The translations under genes were made by a program, and so were the position numbers. DNA of 55,023 bases from Candidatus Latescibacterota bacterium (GTDB lineage: Bacteria; Latescibacterota; UBA2968; UBA8231), in assembly GCA_020852055.1 (NCBI GenBank), contig JADZBP010000053.1, positions 1-55,023 on the forward strand, in the 5' to 3' direction. Every line of letters begins with the position of its first letter. Positions within the stretch are counted from its first letter, which is position 1. Positions 1 to 7,339 of this stretch are shown one piece after another. The notes beneath the pieces were generated by a model, which was not told where the DNA came from, made no database searches, and was given only the letters and a program-made list of their open reading frames with translations.

Positions 1-123
1 GCCGGCGGCGGCGGGGACTTCGCTGAACTTGCTGTAGGTGTGCCGCACCTTGTACTGCGCATAGAGCGCCAGGATCATCGGCGGGATGAGCAGGATGAAG
101 GTGGGGCTGAAACCAAAGGGCAT
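1..123 (-). CDS. YugP-like zinc metallopeptidase, N-terminal fragment (cut by window edge)
   Basis: Only the first 41 codons are present; the gene runs off the left edge. The translation begins MPFGFSPTFILLIPPMILAL and continues AQYKVRHTYSKFSEVP. A membrane segment at about residues 8-22 followed by an AQ-KV-xTY-K-S-VP block is the usual start of the YugP/neutral zinc metallopeptidase 2 family of membrane-bound proteases. The zinc-binding HExxH motif would lie outside the window. The start is the ATG at 121-123 (read on the minus strand), with a GGAGAG ribosome-binding site about 8 bases upstream. The TTG one codon earlier is a less likely alternative. Identification rests on a short stretch, so it is probable rather than certain. 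Confidence 0.65.
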   Translation of the reverse strand, partial: MPFGFSPTFILLIPPMILALYAQYKVRHTYSKFSEVPAAAG

Positions 124-230
124 CAAGGCGTACTCTCCGCGAATGGCTAGGTGAAGATGGGCCGCGGGGCGGCCGGTATCCAAAATCAGCTTAAATATAA
201 CAACCGCCGATGATCGGTAAAGCCCGCGGA

Positions 231-267
231 TACAAAGGCCGCAGGACGCACGCGGCGCCCTGCGGCC
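231..267 (-). terminator. Probable rho-independent terminator of the Hsp20 operon
   Basis: A perfect 9-bp stem (237-245 pairing with 259-267, GGCCGCAGG/CCTGCGGCC) with a 13-base loop lies 22 bases past the stop of the promoter-distal Hsp20 gene. On the minus strand the stem is followed by TTTGTA, a short and imperfect U-tract. It is placed correctly to end the two-gene Hsp20 transcript. The AT-rich patch at 181-205 beyond it probably carries the promoter of the YugP-like gene, but no clear -35/-10 pair was found. Confidence 0.55.
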
Positions 268-289
268 AGGAGAGATCGGGGCGGGGCAG

Positions 290-694
290 TTACTCGGCCT
301 TCACCGGAATCTTGCGGGCCAGCGCCTCTTTGACCTTGGGCAGGCGCAGTTGCAGTACGCCGTTCTTCAGATTCGCGGCAATGCCGTTGCGGTCGATACT
401 GTCGGCCAGGACGAAGCGGCGCTCGTAGTTGCCCTCCCCATATTCGCTGTAGATCAGGCGGTAGCCCTCCGGAGTGGTGGCGGCCGTGGTGCCGCGGATG
501 GTCAACTCGCGCTGCTCCAGGGTGATGTCCAGCGACTCCTCGCTGACGCCGGGCAGTTCGGCGACGACCACGATCTCCTCCGGGGTTTCGTACACGTCGG
601 CCCGCGGGGAGAAGACCCGCCGCGCGGCGGGGCGTTCGGGAGTGGCGAGGGCCGCGGGGGCTTTTTTCTCGAGTGCCTGGGTCTGGGTGCTCAT
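290..694 (-). CDS. Small heat-shock protein, Hsp20/alpha-crystallin family (second of a pair)
   Basis: A 134-aa ATP-independent holdase chaperone that would bind unfolding proteins in the cytoplasm. The alpha-crystallin domain fills about residues 28-128. The landmarks are the DVYETPEEIVVVAELPGV strand block, the LTIRG strand, the YGEGNYERRF block and the GVLQLRLPK segment holding the G-x-L motif. A C-terminal KIPVK supplies an I-x-I/V-like tail used for oligomer assembly in the family. The N-terminal arm (first 27 residues) is short and Ala/Pro rich. The start ATG has an AGGAGG site 9 bases upstream. It sits 27 bp after the other Hsp20 gene on the same strand, so the two are almost certainly co-transcribed. 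Confidence 0.93.
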   Translation of the reverse strand: MSTQTQALEKKAPAALATPERPAARRVFSPRADVYETPEEIVVVAELPGVSEESLDITLEQRELTIRGTTAATTPEGYRLIYSEYGEGNYERRFVLADSIDRNGIAANLKNGVLQLRLPKVKEALARKIPVKAE

Positions 695-721
695 GGTCTG
701 GTCCTCCTCAAAGTAGGTCGG

Positions 722-1171
722 TTAGTTGGTGTGGATGGCGATCTTCTGGGGGCGGTGGGCCTCGGCGCGCGGCAGGACGATGGTGAGCACGCCGCTCTTG
801 AACCTGGCCTCAACCTTGGTGCTGTCGACCTCGAAGGGCAGGGCCAGGGAGCGGGTGAACTTGCCGTGCCAGCGCTCGCGACGGTGATAGGTTTCGCCTT
901 CTTTGGGCGCGGGGGCCCGGCGTTCACCGCGCAGGGTAAGGACATTCTGCACCACCGAGACCTCGATATCGCCGGGGGCGAAACCAGGCAGTTCGACCAC
1001 CGCCAGGGCGCCCTCGCCGTTGTTCCACAGATTGACGGCCGGGTACTCGTCGGCCGGCTGCCATACCCCTTCGAAGAGGCGGTCGAAGTCCTGACGGAGC
1101 TGCTGCAAACTGCCCGAGGGGCCGCTCATGGTGTAGGGGCTGACGCTGGAGAAGAATGGTCTGGCAAACAT
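722..1171 (-). CDS. Small heat-shock protein, Hsp20/alpha-crystallin family (first of a pair)
   Basis: A 149-aa Hsp20 holdase, promoter-proximal gene of the pair. The N-terminal arm (about 1-42) is aromatic (FARPFFSSVSPY) and includes LRQDFDRLFEG, typical of class A bacterial Hsp20. The alpha-crystallin domain covers about 43-140, with AVVELPGFAPGDIEVSV, LTLRGER, the RRERWHGKFTRSLALP block and GVLTIVLPR. The C-terminal KIAI matches the I-x-I tail motif. The start ATG has a very strong AAAGGAGG ribosome-binding site. Divergence from its partner is large, so this is a functional pair rather than a recent duplication. The promoter upstream looks sigma-54 dependent, which is unusual for heat-shock genes. 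Confidence 0.94.
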   Translation of the reverse strand: MFARPFFSSVSPYTMSGPSGSLQQLRQDFDRLFEGVWQPADEYPAVNLWNNGEGALAVVELPGFAPGDIEVSVVQNVLTLRGERRAPAPKEGETYHRRERWHGKFTRSLALPFEVDSTKVEARFKSGVLTIVLPRAEAHRPQKIAIHTN

Positions 1172-1228
1172 GACGTGCCTCCTTTGATTGAGATGTTGTG
1201 GCTGGGTGTTCGCTGCGCCGTAGAGAAC

Positions 1229-1244
1229 TGCAATCGCTGTGCCA
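1229..1244 (-). promoter_or_regulatory. Sigma-54 (-24/-12) promoter for the Hsp20 operon
   Basis: Read on the minus strand the element is TGGCACAGCGATTGCA. It matches the TGGCACG-N4-TTGCW consensus at 11 of 12 defined positions, and the invariant GG and GC are separated by exactly 10 bases. The predicted transcript would start near 1218, about 47 bases before the Hsp20 ATG at 1171. No sigma-32-type promoter or CIRCE repeat was seen in the same gap. Which activator acts here is unknown. Confidence 0.72.
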
Positions 1245-1353
1245 GCACTGCGGGAGCGGGAGGGGGATCAGCGCTAAGTGGTTGTCGAAGCTCGCTGTAA
1301 GAAGGATGAGGGCAGAGGGGCAGGTGCGGCGGGCAGTCCGGGGGTTGGCACGG

Positions 1354-1395
1354 CACTGCCATTTCAGCAGGGCGCAATCCCCGGGGGTGGCAGTG
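1354..1395. repeat. Inverted repeat upstream of the Hsp20 sigma-54 promoter and the pckA promoter
   Basis: CACTGCCA at 1354-1361 and its exact reverse complement TGGCAGTG at 1388-1395 are separated by 26 bases. The centre is about 155 bp upstream of the predicted Hsp20 start, a distance at which sigma-54 enhancer sites occur, and about 105 bp upstream of the pckA start. It could also be chance in GC-rich DNA. The gap 1172-1505 otherwise holds only the two promoters described here. Confidence 0.3.
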
Positions 1396-1444
1396 GTCCT
1401 GCATTTTTGACAGGCATGGGGGCCGGTCGCGGTCAGCCGGGAAC

Positions 1445-1473
1445 TTACCCCTGCCGGTGGTTTGCAGTATAAT
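1445..1473 (+). promoter_or_regulatory. Sigma-70-type promoter for pckA
   Basis: A perfect -10 TATAAT at 1468-1473 sits 17 bp from a weak -35 TTACCC at 1445-1450. Transcription would begin near 1480. This excludes the earlier in-frame TTG (1473) and disfavours the ATG at 1482, and supports the pckA start at 1506, which has an AGGAAG ribosome-binding site 4 bases upstream. Confidence 0.6.
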
Positions 1474-1505
1474 TGAAACACATGCCATCCACAGAAAGGA
1501 AGATC

Positions 1506-3086
1506 ATGCACGAGCGGGCGCACACGGTGAATCTGGGGGATCCCTGGAAGTGGCATCACAACCTGACCACCTCCATGCTTTACGAGGAGATCGTCCGGCG
1601 CGGCGAAGGCACCATCGCCCACCTGGGTCCGCTGGTGGTACACACCGGCAAGTATACCGGCCGCTCCCCGGGGGACAAGTTCGTGGTGCAGGAGCCCGGT
1701 TCCGAAAAGGCGGTCTGGTGGGGCAAGGTCAATCATCCCATGACTCCCGAGCGCTTCGAGCAACTGCTGGAACGGGTGCAGGAGTACCTGCGCGGGCGGG
1801 ATATTTTTGTTCAGGATTGTTATGCCGGCGCCGACCCGCAGTGCCGGGTTCCGCTGCGGGTCTTCACCGAGCGGGCCTGGCACAGCCTCTTTGCCCGCAA
1901 CATGTTCATCCGCGAGATGGACCACGAGCACCTGGCCCGCTTCCTGCCCGACTGGCAGCTGATCTACGCCCCCGGCTTTGCGGCGGTGCCCGAGCGGGAT
2001 CACACCCGCTCCGAGGTCTTCGTGGTCATCAACCTGGCCCGCCGGCTCATCGTCATTGGCGGCACCAGTTACGCCGGGGAGATGAAGAAGGCGGTGTTCA
2101 CCGTGCTCAACTACCTCTATCCCATCCAGGGGATGATGAGTATGCACTGTTCGGCCAACAAGAACAGCCGCGGCGAGACGGCGCTCTTCTTCGGGCTCTC
2201 GGGCACGGGCAAGACCACCCTGTCGGCCAACGCCAACTACATGCTGATCGGCGACGACGAACACGGCTGGAACGAGCGGGGGGTCTTCAATTTCGAGGGC
2301 GGCTGTTACGCCAAGGTCATCCGCCTCAACGCCCAGGCCGAACCCGAGATCCACGCCGCTGTCCACCGCTTTGGCGCCGTGCTCGAGAACGTGACCATCG
2401 ATCCCCATACCCGGCGGGTGAATCTGGACGACGAGAGCCTGACCGAAAACACCCGGGGTTCCTATCCGCTCAACTACATCCCCAACGCTTCCTTCGAAGG
2501 CATGGGCAACCATCCGACCAATATCATCATGCTCACCTGCGACGCCTTCGGGGTGCTGCCGCCGGTGGCCCGCCTCAGTCCCGAGCAGGCCATGTACCAT
2601 TTTATATCCGGGTACACCGCCAAGGTGGCCGGCACCGAGCGGGGCGTGGCCGAACCCTCTGCCACCTTCTCGCCCTGTTTCGGGGGGCCTTTCCTGGTGC
2701 TGCACCCCACCGAGTACGCCCGCCTGCTGGGCGAGCGCATCCGCCGCCATCAGGCCCGCTGCTGGCTGGTGAACACCGGCTGGAACGGGGGCCCCTACGG
2801 CGAGGGCAAACGCATCCGCATCGACTATACCCGCGCCATTGTCGCCGCCATCCTCGACCGCCGGCTGGACCGGGTGGCCCGCAGCCGCGACGCGCTCTTT
2901 GGCCTGGAGATGCCCACCGAATGCCCGGGCGTGCCCGGCGAGGTGCTCGACCCGCGCAGTTCCTGGAAGGACCCTTTGGCCTACGACCTCAAGGCCCGGC
3001 ACTTGGTAGGGCTCTTCAACGAGCACTTTGCCGAATACGAATCCCTGGTGCCCGATCTGCGCGCCGTGGCGCCCACTGCGGGGTAA
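1506..3086 (+). CDS. pckA: Phosphoenolpyruvate carboxykinase (ATP)
   Basis: A 526-aa gluconeogenic enzyme converting oxaloacetate and ATP to phosphoenolpyruvate, CO2 and ADP in the cytoplasm. The length matches the ATP-dependent family (about 520-540 aa). Visible landmarks are the RSPGDKFVV substrate-binding block near the N-terminus, the GTSYAGEMKK lysine segment, the kinase-1a P-loop GLSGTGKTT at 230-238, the metal-binding IGDDEHGW block just after it, and NTGWNGG with GKRI near the C-terminus. The chosen ATG follows AGGAAG and lies downstream of the predicted transcription start. With fbp at 16551 in the same window, it points to a gluconeogenic lifestyle on acids or amino acids. The next gene begins four bases after the stop, implying translational coupling. 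Confidence 0.97.
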   Translation: MHERAHTVNLGDPWKWHHNLTTSMLYEEIVRRGEGTIAHLGPLVVHTGKYTGRSPGDKFVVQEPGSEKAVWWGKVNHPMTPERFEQLLERVQEYLRGRDIFVQDCYAGADPQCRVPLRVFTERAWHSLFARNMFIREMDHEHLARFLPDWQLIYAPGFAAVPERDHTRSEVFVVINLARRLIVIGGTSYAGEMKKAVFTVLNYLYPIQGMMSMHCSANKNSRGETALFFGLSGTGKTTLSANANYMLIGDDEHGWNERGVFNFEGGCYAKVIRLNAQAEPEIHAAVHRFGAVLENVTIDPHTRRVNLDDESLTENTRGSYPLNYIPNASFEGMGNHPTNIIMLTCDAFGVLPPVARLSPEQAMYHFISGYTAKVAGTERGVAEPSATFSPCFGGPFLVLHPTEYARLLGERIRRHQARCWLVNTGWNGGPYGEGKRIRIDYTRAIVAAILDRRLDRVARSRDALFGLEMPTECPGVPGEVLDPRSSWKDPLAYDLKARHLVGLFNEHFAEYESLVPDLRAVAPTAG

Positions 3087-3090
3087 GGTC

Positions 3091-4878
3091 ATGCGGGCGC
3101 TCAAACACTGGCAGACGCTGGGCGAGGAGCTCTTCGTTTTTGCCGACACCTGCAATGTGTACCTGCTGCGCTGCGGGGACCGCGCCTTGGCCATCGACTT
3201 CGGCGCGGGCCGCTGGCTGGAGTATCTGGAGGAGATCGGGGTGCGGCAGGTGGAGCATGTGGTGCTCACCCACGCCCACCGCGACCAGTGCTCCGGGTTG
3301 TACCGGGGGAAGTCAGGTCCCTGGACCCTGCACGTGCCCCAGGGCGAGGCGGCCCTGTTGCAGGACGTGGCGCCTTTCTGGCGCACCTACCAGAACGCCG
3401 GTTGCCCCTCCTCCTATGCGGCGCCCTGCCTGCCGGTGGGTGGCATTGCTCCCGACCTGGCCGGGGACACCGAGCGGGTGCTGGGCCCGGTGCGGCTGTG
3501 CTGCGTGGCCACCCCCGGCCACGGCCAGGGGGCGCTGAGTTATCTGGTCGAGTGGCAGGGCCGGCACCTGGCCTTCTGCGGTGACGCGGCGCATGCCGGT
3601 GGCAAGATCCACCAGCCCTATCATCTGGAGTGGGACCACTGGACCCCCGGCGGGGCGCTGGCTGCCTGGCAGGGGTTGGCACGGCTGGGTTATTGTCACT
3701 TCGACTGGCTGCTGCCCGCCCACGGGCCGCCGGTCTTGCGCCGGGCCCGCGCCTGTGTGCGCCAGGTGCAGCGCCGGCTCATGGATCTGATCCGCGCCAA
3801 AGGCTCGGTGTGCGCCGGCGAGCCCAACCGCTGGCACGACCTGGAGCCTATGGTCTGCGGGGCCTGGCGGGTGTCGCCCCATCTCTATCAGTTCGGGGCC
3901 AACAGCTTTTTGCTGGTCAGCGAGAAAGGCGCGGGCTTGGTGGTCGATCCCACTCTGGCCGACATCGAGCGCCTGCGGCCGCTGCTGGCCGAACTCGGGC
4001 TGGAGCGCATCGAGGTGACCACGGCTTCGCATTATCACCTGGACCACAGCGACGGCCTGGACTGGATGCGGCAGCAGTACGGGGCGAAGGTCTGGCTGCA
4101 CCCCTGGGTGGAGGCGCCCCTGCGGCGGCGCGACCAGTGGGACGTGCCCTGGCTGCCGGCCCGGGACGTGGTAGCCGACCGGCGCTGGCCCGAGCAAGGT
4201 CGCTGGCGCTGGCATGAGTACGGGTTCGAGATCCATGCCTTCCCCGGCCAGACCCGCTGGCACTGCGCCTTCGCCACTCAGGTGGATGGGCACCGGGTGC
4301 TTTTTTCGGGGGACAACTTCCAGCCGCCCAGCCGCTGGAACGGCACCGGCGGGTTCTGTTCCTACAACGGCAGCCGCTTCGGCGAGGGCTTTGCCCGCTC
4401 GGCGCAGCTGGTCCTCGATCTGGCCCCCGAACTGATCTGCAACGGGCACGGCTGTGTGTACCGCTTTGCCCCTTCCCACTACCGCCGCATCCTCAAGTGG
4501 AGCGCGCAGGCCGAAAAGGCGGTGCAGGCCCTCTGCCCCTCGCCCGACTGGCTGGCCGACTACGACTGCCGGGCCACGGTGTGGGAGCCCTTTGTCAGCC
4601 GGGGTGCGCCGGGACAGCGGCTGAGCCTGAGTCTGGTGCACCACAACCACCGCCGGCAGGCCGTGGAACTGAAGGTGGCGGCGGTGCCGCCGCCGGGGTG
4701 GAAGGGGGCGCCGGCGCCGCGGCAGCTCCGGGTGAAAGGTGGGGCGAGTGGCCGGCTGCGTTTTGCCGTGCAGATCCCCGCCAGTGCCGCGGCCGGGCGG
4801 TACCTGGTCGCGGCCGAGGTGGATAGCGGCGGCCGGTCGCTGGGTGAGGTCGGTGTGGCCATCGTCGAGGTGAGCTGA
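3091..4878 (+). CDS. Tandem metallo-beta-lactamase-fold protein with C-terminal beta-sandwich
   Basis: A 595-aa protein with two complete metallo-beta-lactamase (MBL) folds in series. Domain 1 (about 1-245) has THAHRDQ at 60-66, TPGHGQG, FCGDAAH and LPAHG. Domain 2 (about 255-500) has the canonical HYHLDH at 314-319, a FSGDNFQP aspartate block and CNGHG. Residues about 505-595 form an all-beta region resembling bacterial alpha-galactosidase-associated NEW3/Ig-like domains. In domain 1 the last histidine of HxHxDH is glutamine (Q66), so it may bind one metal or be degenerate. No signal peptide is visible, so it is probably cytoplasmic. It starts four bases after pckA. A hydrolase role is inferred from the fold; the substrate is unknown. 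Confidence 0.8.
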   Translation: MRALKHWQTLGEELFVFADTCNVYLLRCGDRALAIDFGAGRWLEYLEEIGVRQVEHVVLTHAHRDQCSGLYRGKSGPWTLHVPQGEAALLQDVAPFWRTYQNAGCPSSYAAPCLPVGGIAPDLAGDTERVLGPVRLCCVATPGHGQGALSYLVEWQGRHLAFCGDAAHAGGKIHQPYHLEWDHWTPGGALAAWQGLARLGYCHFDWLLPAHGPPVLRRARACVRQVQRRLMDLIRAKGSVCAGEPNRWHDLEPMVCGAWRVSPHLYQFGANSFLLVSEKGAGLVVDPTLADIERLRPLLAELGLERIEVTTASHYHLDHSDGLDWMRQQYGAKVWLHPWVEAPLRRRDQWDVPWLPARDVVADRRWPEQGRWRWHEYGFEIHAFPGQTRWHCAFATQVDGHRVLFSGDNFQPPSRWNGTGGFCSYNGSRFGEGFARSAQLVLDLAPELICNGHGCVYRFAPSHYRRILKWSAQAEKAVQALCPSPDWLADYDCRATVWEPFVSRGAPGQRLSLSLVHHNHRRQAVELKVAAVPPPGWKGAPAPRQLRVKGGASGRLRFAVQIPASAAAGRYLVAAEVDSGGRSLGEVGVAIVEVS

Positions 4879-4890
4879 AAGGAGCGCAGG

Positions 4891-5673
4891 ATGAAATTCA
4901 TTGTCGCCGTGGATTGCGAAGGAGTGGCCGGGGTGGCGGGTGCGCCGGGAGGATCGCTCAACGAGTCGCGGGACCTGGAGTTCGCCCGGCTGCAGGCCAC
5001 CCGCGAGGCGGATGCCGCGGCGCGGGGATTCTTTGCCGCCGGCGCCAGCCAGGTAATCGTCTGGGACAACCACGGGGGCAGCCTCAACCTGCACTACGAT
5101 CAACTGGACGAGCGCTGCGACATCGCCCTGGGCGTGGGGTTCCCGCATCGCTGGCCCGGCCTCGAAAAGGACTTCGCCGGGGTGGCCCTCATCGGGTACC
5201 ACGCCATGGACAACACCATCGACGGGGTGATCTGCCACAGCTTCAGTTCGGTCTCTTATCAATACATGAAGGTGAACGGCCGCGAGGTGGGGGAGATGGG
5301 CATCGACGGGGCCATGGCCGGCCGCCTGGGGGTGCCGGTGGTGCTGGTGGCCAGCGACGACAAGGGGGTGGCCGAGGCCGGCGCGTTTTTCCCCTGGGCC
5401 GAGACGGCGACCACCAAACAGGGGCTGGGCTGGAACGGGGCCTTGAGCAAACACCCGCGGCGGGCGGTGGCCGAGATCCAGGCCGCGGCGCAGCGGGCCG
5501 CCGGGCGGCTGGGACAGATGAAAGCCTTCACCTTTGCCGAGCCGCTCGACTTCGAGATCCGCTACAAGCGTATCGAGGCAGCCCAGGCGGCGAGCCGGGG
5601 GTATAAGCGGGGGGAGCGGCTGGACCCGTACACGGTGCGCTGGACCCTGGAGCGATTGGAGGACTATTGGTGA
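4891..5673 (+). CDS. M55 family peptidase (DppA-like D-aminopeptidase)
   Basis: A 260-aa protein of the M55 zinc D-aminopeptidase family, whose type member DppA of Bacillus cleaves D-Ala-containing peptides. The start MKFIVAVDCEGVAGV holds the family DxEG zinc-ligand motif. WDNHGGS and LIGYHAMDNTIDGV correspond to the conserved histidine-bearing blocks, and ASDDKGVAEAG follows. The length is normal (about 260-280 aa). GGAG precedes the ATG. It lies 12 bases after the double-MBL gene and 40 bases before the barrel protein, so all three are probably in one operon. Peptidoglycan-derived or other D-peptide turnover is inferred from the family. Confidence 0.85.
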   Translation: MKFIVAVDCEGVAGVAGAPGGSLNESRDLEFARLQATREADAAARGFFAAGASQVIVWDNHGGSLNLHYDQLDERCDIALGVGFPHRWPGLEKDFAGVALIGYHAMDNTIDGVICHSFSSVSYQYMKVNGREVGEMGIDGAMAGRLGVPVVLVASDDKGVAEAGAFFPWAETATTKQGLGWNGALSKHPRRAVAEIQAAAQRAAGRLGQMKAFTFAEPLDFEIRYKRIEAAQAASRGYKRGERLDPYTVRWTLERLEDYW

Positions 5674-5713
5674 TCGCGATGAGTGGCAAGGTCCTGGCCG
5701 GGGAGACCGAGAC

Positions 5714-7309
5714 ATGACCCAGACTACCCAGCGCTGGGCCCCGCGCGGCGACCATCGCCTCCTTTTTGTGAGTGACCCTTCGAGTATCGCCGTGAACCTG
5801 TTGCCCGATCCCACCGGGCCCGAGGATCTGCGCCGCTGGGTGGACATGGTCGCCGACGGTGGCGCGGATACCCTGGTGCAGGAGGTCTACAATCAGGGGT
5901 ACTCGGTGTACTGGCAATCCGAACAGCTCCAGTACGACCAGCGCCCGCAGCACCGGCGCTTCCTCCCCATGCTGGAGGCAGGGGACCAGCCCTTGTCGGT
6001 GCTGATCGACCAGAGTCACCGGCGTGGCCTGCGCTGCCTGGCCGGTTTTCGTATCAACGACGACCACAATTTCCCCGCGTACGCCGAGTTCTACGAGGCC
6101 CACCCCGAGTTCGCGCTGGTGCTGCCGGAAGGGGAGTACTACCGGTACGGCAAGCCGCTGGATTTCACCTTCGACGCAGTCCGGGAGTACCTGTACGCGC
6201 CGATGCAGGAGGTGGCTTCCCGCTTCGAGGTGGATGGCCTGGAACTCTGTTTCCGCGATCACGGCTACTTCCCACGGGAAAGCGGCCGGGAGCGGGCCCA
6301 TCTCATGACCGACCTGTTGCGGCGGGTCCGGGTGATGCTCGACGAGGAGGGAAGGAAGAAAGGCCGCCGGATGATCCTTGGGGCGCGGGTCTTCTCCACC
6401 CTGGAGGAGTGCGCCGAGTTGGGGCTGGACGTGGAGAGCTGGATCGGGGCGGGGTTGCTAGACTACCTGAGCCCCGGCGACGTGATGTTCACCGATTTCA
6501 GTCTGCCCCTCGACGAGTTTGCAGCCCTCACGCGCCCCTCGACCTGTATGCTCTACCCGGGCATGTACCCGTGGACCAGCTCGCGGGCCCGCAGTCGGCT
6601 CGACCAGTTGCCGCTCAGCCCGGCGACCTGCCGGGCCTTTGCGCAGACAGTGTACGGCAGCGGCGGCGACGGCCTCAGCGTGTACAACCACTTCTGCACC
6701 ATCTGGCACGCGCCCTTCTATCCTCAGTCCCTGGGCACCCTGCGGCAGTTGCGCGATCCGTCCAGGGTGCTGGCCGCCGAGCGGCATTATCTCTTCGACC
6801 CCACCTGGGCCGGGCAGACCGGCTTCGGCGGGGAGGGCCGGGGGCCGACGGGCGCGGTCAGGGCCAACCAGCTGGTCCTGAGCCGGGAGGTGCAGGGTGC
6901 AGCCGGGGAGTACCGGTTCCCCCTCTTTGAGGAGATGGCCGAATTGGCGGGGGGCACCCTGCTTTTCCGGGGTTTCGGGTTGACCGAGGACGACGAGCTG
7001 GAGGTGCGCCTCAACGGCCAGGTGATTGCCGACGGGCTGATTGGCCGCACCCGCGCTGCCGATGCCCCGGTGGACTGGGGGCATGTCCGGCAGGTTGGCG
7101 AGCGCAGGCTCAAGTGTATCCCCGAACAGGGCCGCATCGATTTCCGCGCGCAGAAGGAGCCGGCCTTCTCCACGCGGTGGTTCGCCCTGAAGGATTGCCT
7201 GGTGGCGTGGGGATGGAATAGGCTGGAGATTCACCTGGCCCGCAGCGACCCGCAGGCATCCGGGCTGGTGGTCATCGATGAGGTGGAGGTTTTTGTTGCC
7301 CCGCAGTGA
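5714..7309 (+). CDS. Glycoside-hydrolase-like TIM-barrel protein of unknown specificity
   Basis: A 531-aa protein without a visible signal peptide. The N-terminal about 400 residues look like a (beta/alpha)8 glycosidase barrel: WVDMVADGGADTLVQEVYNQG, RGLRCLAGFRINDDHN, the FEVDGLELCFRDHGYFPRE strand (candidate catalytic acid E or D) and LDYLSPGDVMFTDF. The C-terminal about 100 residues (LLFRGFGLTEDDELEVRLNG onward) form a beta-sandwich with a Gln/Asn-rich look common in sugar-active proteins. The ATG at 5714 follows GGGGAG; upstream extensions would overlap the preceding gene. Neighbours process sugar acids and peptides, which suggests a glycan-related role. I do not recognise the exact family and no substrate is proposed. 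Confidence 0.6.
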   Translation: MTQTTQRWAPRGDHRLLFVSDPSSIAVNLLPDPTGPEDLRRWVDMVADGGADTLVQEVYNQGYSVYWQSEQLQYDQRPQHRRFLPMLEAGDQPLSVLIDQSHRRGLRCLAGFRINDDHNFPAYAEFYEAHPEFALVLPEGEYYRYGKPLDFTFDAVREYLYAPMQEVASRFEVDGLELCFRDHGYFPRESGRERAHLMTDLLRRVRVMLDEEGRKKGRRMILGARVFSTLEECAELGLDVESWIGAGLLDYLSPGDVMFTDFSLPLDEFAALTRPSTCMLYPGMYPWTSSRARSRLDQLPLSPATCRAFAQTVYGSGGDGLSVYNHFCTIWHAPFYPQSLGTLRQLRDPSRVLAAERHYLFDPTWAGQTGFGGEGRGPTGAVRANQLVLSREVQGAAGEYRFPLFEEMAELAGGTLLFRGFGLTEDDELEVRLNGQVIADGLIGRTRAADAPVDWGHVRQVGERRLKCIPEQGRIDFRAQKEPAFSTRWFALKDCLVAWGWNRLEIHLARSDPQASGLVVIDEVEVFVAPQ

Positions 7310-7339
7310 AACCGGTTTGAACCAGGAGAGGTGACGCCG

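Noticed and set aside
1346..1361. Plus-strand TGGCACGGCACTGCCA as a second sigma-54 promoter before pckA
   Set aside because: The GG-to-GC spacing is nine bases, not ten, and the -12 half is not TTGC. pckA has a better sigma-70-type -10 at 1468.
924..3386. Very long minus-strand open frame opposite Hsp20 and pckA (similar long antisense frames at 3313-5847, 17527-21300, 27035-28507, 32731-35268 and the antisense extension to 49304)
   Set aside because: These run opposite genes with clear motifs, and their translations are low-complexity Gly/Ala/His/Pro-rich with no family features. They arise from GC-rich third positions.
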